Source: Candidatus Methylomirabilota bacterium (GTDB lineage: Bacteria > Methylomirabilota > Methylomirabilia > Methylomirabilales > CSP1-5). Taken from it: DNA of 36,039 bases. Under the pieces are notes generated by a model. It ran no database searches. It was not told where the DNA came from and worked only from the letters and a program-made list of their open reading frames with translations. This document shows, one piece after another, positions 6,361 to 19,079 of the stretch. The position numbers and the translations under genes were made by a program. The stretch is taken from contig JAPUFX010000163.1 in NCBI GenBank assembly GCA_027293415.1, positions 1 through 36,039 on the forward strand, read 5' to 3'. Each line of letters starts with the position of its first letter. Position 1 is the first letter of the stretch.

Positions 6361-6846
6361 TTAGTTAAGCATGCCGATCAGGCGGTGCAGTTCTCGGCGA
6401 GCCCCCTGGTGATCGGGTTCGATTTTTAATGCCTTCCGAACCTCGGCAATGGCCTCGTGGGTCTTCCCCATCTTGGCATATACACGGCTCAGGTTGATGT
6501 GGGGATAGTGTCGGGGTTCGTATCGTTTGGCTTCCATGGCCTTCGTGAGCCAGGGGATGGCTTCGTCGTATTCCCCCTTTTCCATAAGATAGACCGCGAT
6601 GTCGTTATAGGGATTGCCAAAATTGGGGTCGACTTGGATGGCAATCTCGCACTCTTGAATGGCTTTATCGATCTTTCCCTGAAAGCTATACGCCCATCCC
6701 AGAAAGGTGTGGGCCTCTGCAGTGGGATAGAGCTCGATAGAGCGCCGGTAGTGCTCGACGGCCGCATCGAGATCACCGTTCATTTGATGTCGATAACCCT
6801 CCTGAAAGAAGAATTCCGCCTGCTCGAGACGGGCAGGATCCTCCAT
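6361..6846 (-). CDS. tetratricopeptide-repeat protein
   Basis: A 161-residue soluble protein built almost wholly of TPR helices. At least four units can be seen, for example EGYRHQMNGDLDAAVEHYRRSIELYP, AHTFLGWAYSFQGKIDKAIQE, NDIAVYLMEKGEYDEAIPWLTKAM and SRVYAKMGKTHEAIAEVRKALKIEP. TPRs mediate protein-protein contacts; the partner is unknown. The ATG at 6846 is chosen because purine-rich GGGG and GAGGAG precede it; a GTG at 6900 adds 18 residues but lacks a ribosome-binding site. No signal peptide is present. It lies downstream of the M48 protease gene on the same strand (about 90 bases) and ends at a strong terminator. Confidence 0.85.
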   Translation of the reverse strand: MEDPARLEQAEFFFQEGYRHQMNGDLDAAVEHYRRSIELYPTAEAHTFLGWAYSFQGKIDKAIQECEIAIQVDPNFGNPYNDIAVYLMEKGEYDEAIPWLTKAMEAKRYEPRHYPHINLSRVYAKMGKTHEAIAEVRKALKIEPDHQGARRELHRLIGMLN

Positions 6847-6934
6847 CTCCTCTTTCCCCTTTCCGGACCCAATAGCGTCCTTATCACGGTCAGGTACCAC
6901 AGAATTTTGAAAGAGTCAAGATAGGGGGGATATC

Positions 6935-8143
6935 TTACGTCTGCTCCGCGACCGAGATACGCTCAAGAACCGGGGGGTGCGTATACAGGAAAAGGACGGC
7001 CCAGCCGGGGGGAGTGATATCGGCCAGGTTGGATCGCGCCAAATCTACTTCTACTTTAACGTACGCGTCGCGATTTTCCGAAAGCTCGAGCGCCGCAAGA
7101 TCCGCTTGGCGTTCGAACCCTCGAGAGATGGCATTCTGGAGTGGAAGGGTCACAAGGCTCAGAGCGAAAAGGGTCAATAAGAGCAGAGGGAGCCCCGCGG
7201 GATCGGCCGAATGCGTGAGGAGACCCCGGGTGGTCCCCCACTGGAGGACCAGTGCGGCGATAACGAAACCTAGGAAAAACGCGAGGACGGAAAGACCTAC
7301 CCCCTTCCAAATGTGGTGATACATCCGGTGGCCGATCTCGTGGGCCAAGACTACCTCAACCTCATCAGCAGAGGCTCGCTTCACGAGCGTATCATAGAGA
7401 ACAATACGCTTAGTCCGGCCGAAGCCGGTAACATAGGCATTCGCCTTTACCGTTCTTCGGCTGGCATCCGTCTCTAGCACCTGCTCCACGGGGATTCCCG
7501 CACGCTCTGCCAGTCTCAGGACTCGGGCCTTCAGGTCGGCATCCTTGAGTGGGGTGAAGGTGTGAAAGAGAGGATCGATCAGTACCGGGGCCAGGAAGGT
7601 GAGGAGGAGGATCATGATCCCGAGAATCCCGGCGCCCGCGACGAACCAGCGGTGGGGGTCCCGACGGATAAGAACATAGAGCAGGTTCACCGCCGGCAAG
7701 AGTAGAATCACCTGCAGGATCAGTCCCTTCCCCCAGTCCTTGAACCACCCATCGAGCCCCTGGGTCGAGAGGCCATAGGCGTGCTCCCGAAAGTACCCTC
7801 CGTAGAGATCTATCGGGAGGAGAAGAAGCCGATAGAGCAGCAACAGGCATGCAGCATAGAAGGTCAACGCGAGCCATGGCCGATAGCCGGCCCAGGTCGC
7901 GCTGAAGTCCCGCAGGGTTCGTGAGGCAGGTGTGAAGACGAATAGAAGAAAGAAACCAAGAGTAATTGCGCTGCGGGCGGCGAAGAGAAGGTACCGCCCT
8001 CCCATGTAGCTTTTGCCCCGCGCGATCTCCTCCGGGGTAAAGTAACGGAGCGCGATCTCCTTGACCGAGGCACCGGTGTTACTGAGGCTCACTCCTGCTA
8101 CCAGGAGACTCAAGCAGAATATCCCGATCACGGTGGAACGCAT
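6935..8143 (-). CDS. M48 family membrane metalloprotease (Ste24/CAAX protease 1 type)
   Basis: Integral-membrane zinc endopeptidase of 402 residues. It has an N-terminal signal-anchor (residues 4-20), several further hydrophobic segments, the HEIGH zinc motif at residues 268-272 (VVLAHEIGHRMYHH) and a third ligand glutamate in the downstream FERQADLAAL block. A conserved TDASRRTVKANAYVTGFG precedes the catalytic helix, and WAVLFLYTHPPVLERI ends the domain. These mark the Ste24-like branch, which in bacteria is thought to act in membrane protein quality control, as CAAX proteins are lacking. The start ATG has GGAG nine bases upstream. The gene follows ligA by 22 bases and is probably cotranscribed. 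Confidence 0.9.
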   Translation of the reverse strand: MRSTVIGIFCLSLLVAGVSLSNTGASVKEIALRYFTPEEIARGKSYMGGRYLLFAARSAITLGFFLLFVFTPASRTLRDFSATWAGYRPWLALTFYAACLLLLYRLLLLPIDLYGGYFREHAYGLSTQGLDGWFKDWGKGLILQVILLLPAVNLLYVLIRRDPHRWFVAGAGILGIMILLLTFLAPVLIDPLFHTFTPLKDADLKARVLRLAERAGIPVEQVLETDASRRTVKANAYVTGFGRTKRIVLYDTLVKRASADEVEVVLAHEIGHRMYHHIWKGVGLSVLAFFLGFVIAALVLQWGTTRGLLTHSADPAGLPLLLLTLFALSLVTLPLQNAISRGFERQADLAALELSENRDAYVKVEVDLARSNLADITPPGWAVLFLYTHPPVLERISVAEQT

Positions 8144-8165
8144 TGTCGAAGCTCCAAAGGGGCTT

Positions 8166-10199
<2,034 letters not shown>

Positions 10200-10384
10200 C
10201 TACGTATCACAACCACGCCTCCCTTCCCGACTATTACCAGAGTCCCACGGCCTATGCAACGCCCCCGCCGTTCCGCTCGCTCCTTCGGCCCAACTCAGCA
10301 TAATTCTTGCACGGGCTGCTGTAGGCCTGTTTTGCCTGGGCAGCTCTTCCGGTACCCATATTGTGTGAAGGGGGACTTCTTTTC

Positions 10385-10915
10385 ATGACCGTAACACACA
10401 CGCAATCGCTCCGATGGATGTACTTCTTATATGGCATCTTGGTCATCGGGGTGACCGTTTTTCTCTTGTACGGGAGGCCCCCGATAACGGACAAAAACAT
10501 CACGTGGGCTGAGATTTTCTTCCTGGCGCCTGGCATCATGCTCTATCTGCCGATACTACTGCTCTCCGGTGGAGTCCACTGGAGCATCCTCCCGTTTTGG
10601 GCCCGTATGCCATTTTGGGGGACATTAAACGTTCTCGGGTACCTCGCGATTCCCGTTGTCACTCAGAGGATCTTCAGGTCGTGGCGAGAATGGAAAAAGT
10701 CGGGGAAGCAGGGGAGTTTTTGGCTCGAGCTGCTTCGGCGACCATCAGTGCTCGTAGTGGTTGGCGTAAGCTGTATGTTGCTGGGCCTAAATGGAATTCT
10801 CCAAATCTGGCGGGAACAGACGGACCAACGGATTTCGCGAATGCGGTGTTGGGTCCGTTGGCGGCAATCGGTTTCTGGTTCCTTGCGTACTACCTCTATC
10901 GGCACGGCGCGGTGA
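10385..10915 (+). CDS. integral membrane protein of unknown function, probably frameshifted
   Basis: The open frame has about four hydrophobic segments (for example FLYGILVIGVTVFLLYG, IFFLAPGIMLYLPILLL, VLVVVGVSCMLLGLNGIL) up to about 10815. After that its residues turn basic and low-quality, while hydrophobic coding continues in frame 1 to 11133. I recognise no family. A purine-rich AAGGGGG lies 12 bases before the ATG. It diverges from ligA and is read toward the pyr operon. It is probably one protein of about 250 residues with a single-base indel near 10815-10840; see the following entry. Confidence 0.5.
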   Translation: MTVTHTQSLRWMYFLYGILVIGVTVFLLYGRPPITDKNITWAEIFFLAPGIMLYLPILLLSGGVHWSILPFWARMPFWGTLNVLGYLAIPVVTQRIFRSWREWKKSGKQGSFWLELLRRPSVLVVVGVSCMLLGLNGILQIWREQTDQRISRMRCWVRWRQSVSGSLRTTSIGTAR

Positions 10916-11133
10916 TCCGGCTTACTGATAAGGGGCTCCCCGCCTGGACCCGGTGGGCCGTACCACTCGCGGCGCTAACCGGTGCGGTAATCGGTGGAAG
11001 ACTCGCCTATGGGGAGGTGAGGATAGTCGGCTGGAGTACTACCTCTGCGGGAGCATTGGCGGTTGCTGTTACAGGCATCACAGTACTTATGGTACTGATT
11101 GCCTTCCGCCTCGTCCAAAGACAACTGAAATGA
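10846..11133 (+). pseudogene. C-terminal part of the same membrane protein in a shifted frame
   Basis: Frame 1 encodes three hydrophobic segments (VLGPLAAIGFWFLAYYLY, VPLAALTGAVIGG, ALAVAVTGITVLMVLIAF) separated by charged loops, ending with TGA at 11131-11133. There is no Shine-Dalgarno for a separate start; a GTG at 10846 is the nearest candidate. It reads as the continuation of the 10385 gene after a minus-one shift. An assembly indel or real decay could explain it. Confidence 0.45.
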
Positions 11134-11212
11134 ATACCTCAGGGAACCCTAAAATATTCAGACCTTTGCATAGCTTGGGTGGGGGTGCGCCTGGTGAGGT
11201 TGTTAAAATCCC

Positions 11213-11241
11213 TTGACATTTGCGACAGCCGGAGGTAAATT
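11213..11241 (+). promoter_or_regulatory. promoter of the pyr operon
   Basis: A consensus -35 TTGACA (11213-11218) is followed after 17 bp by TAAATT (11236-11241). Transcription would begin about 11248, immediately before the PyrR-binding-like sequence, leaving a leader of about 120 bases. Confidence 0.65.
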
Positions 11242-11248
11242 ATAGTGG

Positions 11249-12052
<804 letters not shown>

Positions 12053-12053
12053 G

Positions 12054-12986
12054 ATGGCCTTGAAGCGAAAGGATCTGCTAACGATCCGAGAGCTGGAGTC
12101 GGATGAGATCCATCTGATCCTGGACACCGCTGACTCGATGAAAGAGATCGCCTCTCGAGAGATCAAGAAGGTTCCCACGCTCCGCGGGAAGACCCTGATC
12201 AACCTCTTTTACGAGCCGAGCACCCGCACGCGGACCTCGTTCGAGATCGCCGGCAAGTGGCTCAGTGCCGATGTCATCAACATTTCCACAACCGTTTCTT
12301 CGGTGACCAAGGGCGAGTCCCTCCTCGATACTGGGAAAACCCTTCAGGCTATGCGACCGGATGTGGTGGTGATCCGCCACCCGGTCCCGGGGGCGCCCAA
12401 GATCCTGGCCGATCGCCTCCAAGCCTCGATCATAAACGCCGGGGACGGGGCCCACGAGCATCCTACTCAGGCCCTCCTCGACCTGCTCACCATCCGAGAG
12501 CGTCTGGGACGTTTAAAAGGCCTCACGGTCGCCATCGTGGGAGATATCAGCCACAGCCGGGTCGCGCGATCCGGGATCCAGGCTATGCGCAAGGTAGGAA
12601 TGGATGTTCGCGTGGCAGGCCCGCCCACGCTACTGCCCCGACACCCCGAGGAGCTCGGCGCCCAGGTCACCACCGACGTGGAAGCTGCCATCGCGGATGC
12701 CGACGTGATCATGATGTTGCGAATCCAGAGGGAGCGGCAGGGGCCCACCCTCCTCCCCTCCCTCCGCGAGTATAGCCGGCTCTTCGGTCTCACCGTCGAC
12801 CGTGTGAAAAGGGCGAGGGAGGGAGTCCTGATCATGCACCCAGGGCCTCTCAATCGGGGTGTCGAGATCGCCCCGGAGGTTGCCGATGGTCCCTACAGCC
12901 TCATCCTCGATCAGGTCACGAACGGGGTGGCCATCCGCATGGCGTTGCTGTATCTCCTCATGGGCGGACACGCGGCCACCAACTAA
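12054..12986 (+). CDS. pyrB: aspartate carbamoyltransferase catalytic chain
   Basis: Condenses carbamoyl phosphate with aspartate (EC 2.1.3.2), the first committed step of pyrimidine synthesis. The 310-residue chain has the carbamoyl-phosphate motif [13 protein letters not shown] (residues 52-64), HPTQALLDL and the C-terminal [12 protein letters not shown]. No pyrI regulatory chain is present, and pyrC follows, as in PyrR-controlled operons. The ATG at 12054 is preceded by GGAG. Length and motifs are normal and no repeat insertion was noticed inside this gene, in contrast to most of its operon neighbours. Confidence 0.97.
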   Translation: MALKRKDLLTIRELESDEIHLILDTADSMKEIASREIKKVPTLRGKTLINLFYEPSTRTRTSFEIAGKWLSADVINISTTVSSVTKGESLLDTGKTLQAMRPDVVVIRHPVPGAPKILADRLQASIINAGDGAHEHPTQALLDLLTIRERLGRLKGLTVAIVGDISHSRVARSGIQAMRKVGMDVRVAGPPTLLPRHPEELGAQVTTDVEAAIADADVIMMLRIQRERQGPTLLPSLREYSRLFGLTVDRVKRAREGVLIMHPGPLNRGVEIAPEVADGPYSLILDQVTNGVAIRMALLYLLMGGHAATN

Positions 12987-12992
12987 GGCGTT

Positions 12993-13130
12993 GACCGATG
13001 TCCGACGACCGACTACCGAAGAAGAACACGTTTTCGGGTCTCTTAAGGTCACCGGACATGGACACTCGGTCATCGGTAGTGGCAAGCATCGCTTTACGGT
13101 CATCGGTCAACGGTTTACGGTGAACGGCTA
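12993..13130. repeat. degenerate heptamer repeats between pyrB and pyrC
   Basis: The spacer is almost wholly made of 7-bp-periodic text: tccgacg-accgact-accgaag, then tcatcgg/tcaacgg and ttacggt units up to gtgaacgg at 13119-13127. The pyrC ribosome-binding site follows directly. Confidence 0.8.
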
Positions 13131-13142
13131 GTGGAGTATGAG

Positions 13143-14444
13143 ATGCGACTCTTAATTACAGGTGGGCGAGTGATTGATCCGGCCAACGGGGTCGACGACA
13201 CCCTCGATGTCCTGGTCGAAGAGGGGCAAATCCTTCAAGTAGGCAAGGTTCAGGGTTCAGGTTCGGGGAAGAACAAAAAGCCGGAGACCCGAGTTATCGA
13301 TGCGACCGGCAAGATCGTGGTGCCGGGTCTTATTGATATGCACGTGCATCTCAGGGAACCGGGACGAGAAGATGAGGAGACCATCGCCTCAGGGACCGCT
13401 GCCGCGGCACGGGGAGGGTTCACCTCTATCTGTTGCATGCCGAATACCGATCCGGTGAACGACACTGCATCGGTCACCGAGTACATCCTAGAGCAGGCCA
13501 AGAAGGTGGGACGCGTGAATGTCTTCCCCATCGGATGCATCTCGAGGGGCCACCACGGCGAACAGCTGGCGGATATCGGGGACCTTGCGGCCGCGGGGTG
13601 CGTCGGGCTCTCCGATGACGGTAAGCCGGTGACAAATGCCGAACTCATGCGGCGGGCGATGGAGTACGCCACCATGTTCGACATCATGGTGATCCCCCAC
13701 TGTGAAGATCTCACACTCTCCGAAGGGGGGGTAATGCACGAGGGGCGCGTGAGTACCAAATTGGGGCTCAAGGGAATCCCCTCTGCCGCGGAGGCAGTGA
13801 TGGTGGGGCGAGACATCCTGTTGAGTGAGTACACAGGGGCCCGCCTCCACGTCTGTCATGTAAGCACGACGGAGTCAATCCGTCTGATCCGGGAGGCGAG
13901 GGCCCGGGGTGCTCACGTGAGCGGCGAGGCGACACCTCACCACTTGATCCTCACCGACGAAGTGGTCCGGGATTTTCACACCAATACCAAGATGAATCCC
14001 CCCCTCCGCTCGGCCGAGGATGTCACGGCGCTCCGGGAGGCGCTCATCGATGGGACCATCGAGGTCATCGCCACCGATCATGCCCCCCATGCCAGCTTCG
14101 AGAAGGAGATGGAATATGATTACGCCCCCTTCGGCATCATTGGGCTCGAGACCGCTCTCGGCCTCATCCTCACCGAGTTCTATCACACCCGTCTCCTCAC
14201 CCTCCCCATGATTGTAGAGCGCTTCACGACCAACCCGGCCCGTATTCTACAGCTCAAGCACAAGGGAACGCTGGTGCCAGGCGCGGATGCAGATATCACC
14301 ATCCTCGATCCGGATCAGGAATGGATCGTTGAGGAGAATGACTGGCAATCGAAGAGTAAGAACTCCCCCTTCATCGGATGGAAGCTCAAGGGGAAGGCCA
14401 TGATGACCATCGTGGCCGGTCAGGTGGTTTGGGAGACGTCATGA
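13143..14444 (+). CDS. pyrC: dihydroorotase (type I)
   Basis: Zinc amidohydrolase that cyclises carbamoyl aspartate to dihydroorotate (EC 3.5.2.3). Motifs in order: [13 protein letters not shown] (metal HxH), [28 protein letters not shown] and ATDHAPH. The 433-residue length fits class I enzymes. ATG 13143 has GGAG six bases upstream; a GTG at 13131 is less likely. Around residues 35-44 an in-frame heptamer tract (gttcagg-gttcagg-ttcgggg, 13248-13268) adds a Gly/Ser-rich [10 protein letters not shown] loop in the N-terminal beta-sandwich. It overlaps carA by ATGA, implying translational coupling. Confidence 0.96.
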   Translation: MRLLITGGRVIDPANGVDDTLDVLVEEGQILQVGKVQGSGSGKNKKPETRVIDATGKIVVPGLIDMHVHLREPGREDEETIASGTAAAARGGFTSICCMPNTDPVNDTASVTEYILEQAKKVGRVNVFPIGCISRGHHGEQLADIGDLAAAGCVGLSDDGKPVTNAELMRRAMEYATMFDIMVIPHCEDLTLSEGGVMHEGRVSTKLGLKGIPSAAEAVMVGRDILLSEYTGARLHVCHVSTTESIRLIREARARGAHVSGEATPHHLILTDEVVRDFHTNTKMNPPLRSAEDVTALREALIDGTIEVIATDHAPHASFEKEMEYDYAPFGIIGLETALGLILTEFYHTRLLTLPMIVERFTTNPARILQLKHKGTLVPGADADITILDPDQEWIVEENDWQSKSKNSPFIGWKLKGKAMMTIVAGQVVWETS

Positions 14445-15730
14445 AGTCCGCGATCCTGGCCTTGGCAGACGGAACCGTCTTTGAGGGGCGTGCCTTCGGT
14501 GGCGAAGGCGAATGCGTCGGCGAGGTAGTCTTCAATACAGCCATGACCGGCTATCAAGAGATCCTCACCGATCCCTCGTACAAGGGGCAGATCGTCTGCA
14601 TGACTTACCCCCTCATCGGTAATTACGGGATCAATCCCGAGGACATCGAGTCCCAACGCCCCTTTCTGGAAGGCTTTATCGTGAAGGAAGGCTCCCCCTA
14701 TCCGAGCAATTGGCGAAAGTCCAAGACACTCGAAGCGTATCTCCAGGAATGTGGCATCGTGGGGATCCAGGGGATTGATACGCGCGCCCTCACCAAGCAC
14801 ATCCGAGACCGGGGCGCGATGGAAGGCGTCATCTCCACGGCCGACTCGAGTCCGCAGAGCCTTGTCGAGAAGGCCCGGTCGTCTCCGGGTCTCATCGGCC
14901 GTGATCTGGTGAAGGAAGTGACGTGCAGCGAGTCCTTCCGATGGCGGCAGGGGGAGTGGCGATGGGGACACGGTTACAGCGATGACCGCGTACCGACGAC
15001 CGACGACCGGGAGCATAAGCGCGCGCAGTTAGATCTGTTCGGTGAACGGACATCGGACTTCGGCGAGCTCAGTCGAGCCGTTGTCGGTCAACGGTTCCAG
15101 GTGGTAGCCATCGACTGTGGGATTAAGTACAACATCCTTCGGCAGCTGGTGAGTACCGGTTGCGATGTGGTGGTTGTCCCGGCCACGACCACCGCCAACG
15201 AGATTCTGGCCTTGGATCCGGACGGCATCTTCATCAGCAATGGGCCTGGGGACCCTGAGGGAGTTATGCACCTGGTCGAGACCACCCGGCAGCTCCTTGG
15301 GAAAAGACCGATTTTCGGGATCTGTCTCGGACACCAGATTCTAGGCCTCGCCCTGGGTGGCCGTACATATAAACTCAAATTTGGCCATCACGGGGCCAAC
15401 CACCCGGTCAAGGAGCTTCACACCGGGAAGGTTGAGGTCACGACTCAAAACCACGGGTTTGCCGTCGACATCGACTCAATCCCGGGCGGGGAGGTGGAAC
15501 TGACTCACGTGAATTTGAATGATGGGACCGTCGAAGGGATGCGGCACATTCGCCTACCCGTCTTTTCGGTTCAGTACCATCCCGAGGCCTCGCCGGGCCC
15601 GCACGACTCGCGCTACCTCTTTGACCGTTTTGTGGCTTTGATGGAGCGAAACCGGTGTACGCGCGAGCCGGTGGAGCTTCTCCACGTCGAGGGCACCCGG
15701 ATCCGCCAGCGAGGAGGCATCGCCATCTAA
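14441..15730 (+). CDS. carA: carbamoyl-phosphate synthase small chain
   Basis: Glutamine amidotransferase subunit of carbamoyl phosphate synthetase (EC 6.3.5.5); it releases ammonia from glutamine for CarB. The N-terminal CarA domain contains [17 protein letters not shown], and the class I GATase domain has the nucleophile cysteine in [15 protein letters not shown] and the His/Glu pair in [13 protein letters not shown] 14441 overlaps the pyrC stop. The 429 residues exceed typical CarA by about 40. The excess is a linker at about residues 181-218 (14981-15095), encoded by repeat units such as accgacg-accgacg and ttgtcgg-tcaacgg, between the two domains. The domain cores are intact. Confidence 0.96.
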   Translation: MKSAILALADGTVFEGRAFGGEGECVGEVVFNTAMTGYQEILTDPSYKGQIVCMTYPLIGNYGINPEDIESQRPFLEGFIVKEGSPYPSNWRKSKTLEAYLQECGIVGIQGIDTRALTKHIRDRGAMEGVISTADSSPQSLVEKARSSPGLIGRDLVKEVTCSESFRWRQGEWRWGHGYSDDRVPTTDDREHKRAQLDLFGERTSDFGELSRAVVGQRFQVVAIDCGIKYNILRQLVSTGCDVVVVPATTTANEILALDPDGIFISNGPGDPEGVMHLVETTRQLLGKRPIFGICLGHQILGLALGGRTYKLKFGHHGANHPVKELHTGKVEVTTQNHGFAVDIDSIPGGEVELTHVNLNDGTVEGMRHIRLPVFSVQYHPEASPGPHDSRYLFDRFVALMERNRCTREPVELLHVEGTRIRQRGGIAI

Positions 15731-15801
15731 CCAGCTGTCAGCTATCGGCTGTCGGCTTCCGATTGTTCGGGCTGACTGCTGATTGCTGGCTGCTAACGGC
15801 A
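15731..15801. repeat. heptamer-type repeats between carA and carB
   Basis: The spacer reads as 7-bp-periodic units: gctgtca-gctatcg-gctgtcg-gcttccg and later gctgact-gctgatt-gctggct-gctaacg. They form a third sequence class compared with the gttcagg and tcatcgg types. Only a weak ribosome-binding site remains before carB. Confidence 0.75.
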
Positions 15802-15809
15802 GTTACGAG

Positions 15810-18800
15810 ATGCCTAAGCGTACGGACATTCAAAAGATTCTGATTATCGGTTCCGGACCAATTATCATCGGGCAGGCCTGCGAGTTCGACTACTCTGGGA
15901 CGCAGGCGTGCAAGGTCCTGCGCCAGGAAGGCTTCGAGATCGTCCTGGTCAACTCGAATCCCGCTACCATCATGACCGATCCAGAGCTGGCCCACCGGAC
16001 CTATGTCGAGCCGCTGACCGTGGAAATCTTGGAGAAGGTCATCGAGCGGGAGCGCCCGGAGGCCCTTCTCCCCACCCTCGGCGGGCAGACCGGGCTCAAC
16101 CTCGCCGTAGCGTTAGCCGAAAGCGGCATCCTGGACACGTATGAGGTGGAGCTGATCGGGGGAACGCTCGAAGCCATTAAGAAAGCCGAGGACCGGGATC
16201 TGTTCAGGGAGGCCATGGCCAGGATCGGCCTCGAGGTTCCAAAGAGTGGGTATGCCAAGTCGATTGAGGAAGCCGATGCGATCATTGAACGGGTCGGCTT
16301 TCCCGCCATCATCCGCCCCTCCTTCACCCTGGGTGGGACCGGCGGCAGCATCGCTTACAACCGAAAGGAATTCCAAGAGCACGTCCAGTGGGGCTTGAAC
16401 ACGAGCCCAGTACACCAAGTCCTGATCGAGGTCTCGGTCATCGGGTGGAAAGAGTTCGAGCTCGAGGTGATGCGGGACAGAAAGGATAACGTAGTCATCG
16501 TCTGCTCCATCGAGAACGTGGACCCGATGGGAATCCACACCGGGGATTCCATCACCGTCGCACCCGTGCAAACCCTCACCGACAAGGAATACCAGATCAT
16601 GCGGGACGCCGCGATCGCCATCATCCGGGAGATCGGGGTAGAGACCGGTGGGTCCAACATCCAATTCGCCGTCAACCCCTCCGATGGCCGACTGGTCGTG
16701 ATCGAGATGAACCCCAGGGTTTCCCGCTCCTCCGCCCTCGCCAGTAAAGCGACCGGATTCCCCATCGCCAAGATTGCCGCCCTCCTCTCCGTTGGCTACA
16801 CCTTGGACGAGATCAAAAACGACATCACGCAGTCCACCCCTGCCTCTTTCGAGCCCACGCTGGATTATTGTGTGGTGAAGATCCCTCGTTTTGCCTTTGA
16901 GAAATTCCCGGGGGCGGATGAAACGCTGACGACCCAGATGAAGTCGGTGGGCGAAGTGATGGCCATCGGCCGAACCTTCAAGGAAGCACTGCAGAAGGCC
17001 ATCCGCGCTTTGGAGATCGACGTCTACGGCCTGACGAGCCGTGTCACGGGTCACGGTTCCAGGGCCACAGAGATGAACGGCGAGTCTTGGCGCGAGCTCA
17101 TCCGAGAGCGGCTTCGCATCCCCAACTGGGAGCGGGTCTTTTACATCGCTGAGGCCTTCCGCCAGCTCATGGATGTTCAAGAGATCTACGAACTGACCCA
17201 AATCGACCCCTGGTTTCTGGAGAATATTCGGGAGATCGTCGATTTGGAGAAAGAGTTCGTACACGAGCGGTCCAAGAGCCTCCTCCGCCTCCTGACCCCC
17301 GAGAAATTGCGAGCCGCCAAGGAAATGGGTTTCGCCGACCGGAGGTTGGCCCAGCTGACCGGCTCTGACGAACTGACCATCCGGGACGCTCGGCGGAAGC
17401 TGGGGATCCAGGCCACCTTCAAGATGGTGGACACCTGTGCGGCCGAATTCCAGGCCTTCACCCCCTATCTCTATTCGACCTACGAGCGGGAGTGTGAAGC
17501 GAACCCGACGACCCGGAAGAAAACCGTGATCCTGGGATCCGGCCCCAACCGGATCGGCCAGGGAATCGAATTCGACTACTGTTGTGTCCACGCCGCCTTT
17601 GCCCTGAAGGAACTCGGTTACGAGGCCATCATGGTCAACTGCAACCCCGAAACGGTCTCCACCGACTACGACACCTCCGACCGGCTCTACTTCGAGCCCG
17701 TGACACTCGAGGATGTCTTGAACATCGTGGACCGAGAGCAGCCGGACGGCGTCATCGTTCAGTTCGGCGGCCAGACCCCACTGAAACTCGCCGTCCCCCT
17801 CGAGCGGGCCGGGGTCCGCATCTGGGGAACCTCGTCGGATGCCATTGACCGGGCAGAAGACCGGGAGCGGTTTCGACAGTTGCTCATCCAGCTAGGGCTC
17901 AACCAGGCCCCCAGCGGGACGGCCATCTCGGCCAGCGAGGCAGCCCGGATCGCCAAACAGATTGGCTATCCAGTCCTGGTCCGCCCTTCGTATGTCCTCG
18001 GGGGGCGGGCCATGGAGATCGTCTACGACGAGGCGAGCCTCCTCGATTATATGGAGCGGGCCGTCCAGGCCTCTCCCGGGCATCCCGTCCTGATCGACAA
18101 GTTTTTGGAAGATGCGATCGAGATGGACGTCGATGCCATCGCGGACGGGCGGCGGGTCGTGATCGGCGGAATTATGGAGCACATCGAAGAGGCGGGTATC
18201 CACTCGGGAGACTCGGCATGTTCCCTTCCGCCGCGGTCGGTGCCCGACAAGATTCTGGACGAGATCCGCGAGCAGACGACCGCCCTGGCGGTGGAGCTTC
18301 AGGTCGTGGGACTTCTCAACATCCAATTCGCTATCAAGAACTCCACGGTCTATGTCCTCGAGGTGAATCCCCGGGGCTCCCGAACGGTCCCCTTCGTCAG
18401 CAAGGCGACGGGGGTCCCCCTGGCCAAGCTCGCCACCAAGGTGATGGCTGGCATGACCTTAGATGAGCTGGGGCTCACCCGGGAACCGGTCCTGCGCCAC
18501 GTGGCGGTGAAGGAAGCGGTTCTACCCTTCGTCAAGTTTCCAGGTGTCGATGCCATCCTGGGGCCGGAGATGAAGTCCACGGGCGAGGTCATGGGGATCG
18601 ATCGGGACTTTGGTCGCGCCTTCGCAAAGTCCCAGATCGCGGCCAGCGGGACGCTGCCACTGGAGGGGACGGTCTTCTTGAGCGTTCGGGATCCGGACAA
18701 ACCTCACCTTCCCCCGCTCGGCCATGCGTTTGCCGAACTCGGCTTTCACATCCTGGCCACTACCGGCACGGCCCACTGCCTTCAGGAGGCAGGGATCCCC

Positions 18801-19079
18801 GCCGAGCGCGTGTACAAGGTGACCGAGGGGGTTCGACCCCACATCGTGGACCGGATGAAGAGCGGCGAAATCGGCTTGGTGGTGAACACCCCAGAGGGGC
18901 GAACCTCCCGCCTTGACTCGTACTCCATCCGCCGAACCGCCGTCACCCAGGGGATCCCATGCTTTACGACCATGGCAGCGGCCAACGCGGCGGTAGAGGG
19001 GATTCGAGCCCTAAAGGTGGAAGGTCTCCAGGTAAAGGCGTTGCAGGAGTACAACGGGGGGCTGGGTGGTGCAGGCTGA
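15810..19079 (+). CDS. carB: carbamoyl-phosphate synthase large chain
   Basis: Makes carbamoyl phosphate from bicarbonate, ammonia and two ATP. The 1089-residue chain has two homologous ATP-grasp halves: the first begins [22 protein letters not shown] and the second [22 protein letters not shown], each with its metal-binding EMNPR or EVNPRGSR motif. An oligomerisation region lies between them and an MGS-like allosteric domain at the end. The ATG at 15810 lies behind repeat DNA with only a weak ribosome-binding site (ACGAG). Near residues 410-420 a small in-frame heptamer insert (gtgtcacgggtcacggttcc, 17041-17060) lengthens a loop. The 3' end overlaps pyrK by 14 bases. Confidence 0.98.
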   Translation: MPKRTDIQKILIIGSGPIIIGQACEFDYSGTQACKVLRQEGFEIVLVNSNPATIMTDPELAHRTYVEPLTVEILEKVIERERPEALLPTLGGQTGLNLAVALAESGILDTYEVELIGGTLEAIKKAEDRDLFREAMARIGLEVPKSGYAKSIEEADAIIERVGFPAIIRPSFTLGGTGGSIAYNRKEFQEHVQWGLNTSPVHQVLIEVSVIGWKEFELEVMRDRKDNVVIVCSIENVDPMGIHTGDSITVAPVQTLTDKEYQIMRDAAIAIIREIGVETGGSNIQFAVNPSDGRLVVIEMNPRVSRSSALASKATGFPIAKIAALLSVGYTLDEIKNDITQSTPASFEPTLDYCVVKIPRFAFEKFPGADETLTTQMKSVGEVMAIGRTFKEALQKAIRALEIDVYGLTSRVTGHGSRATEMNGESWRELIRERLRIPNWERVFYIAEAFRQLMDVQEIYELTQIDPWFLENIREIVDLEKEFVHERSKSLLRLLTPEKLRAAKEMGFADRRLAQLTGSDELTIRDARRKLGIQATFKMVDTCAAEFQAFTPYLYSTYERECEANPTTRKKTVILGSGPNRIGQGIEFDYCCVHAAFALKELGYEAIMVNCNPETVSTDYDTSDRLYFEPVTLEDVLNIVDREQPDGVIVQFGGQTPLKLAVPLERAGVRIWGTSSDAIDRAEDRERFRQLLIQLGLNQAPSGTAISASEAARIAKQIGYPVLVRPSYVLGGRAMEIVYDEASLLDYMERAVQASPGHPVLIDKFLEDAIEMDVDAIADGRRVVIGGIMEHIEEAGIHSGDSACSLPPRSVPDKILDEIREQTTALAVELQVVGLLNIQFAIKNSTVYVLEVNPRGSRTVPFVSKATGVPLAKLATKVMAGMTLDELGLTREPVLRHVAVKEAVLPFVKFPGVDAILGPEMKSTGEVMGIDRDFGRAFAKSQIAASGTLPLEGTVFLSVRDPDKPHLPPLGHAFAELGFHILATTGTAHCLQEAGIPAERVYKVTEGVRPHIVDRMKSGEIGLVVNTPEGRTSRLDSYSIRRTAVTQGIPCFTTMAAANAAVEGIRALKVEGLQVKALQEYNGGLGGAG

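Noticed and set aside
16113-17591. 492-codon minus-strand open frame
   Set aside because: It is antisense to carB, whose homology is unambiguous; long antisense frames are common in GC-rich genes.
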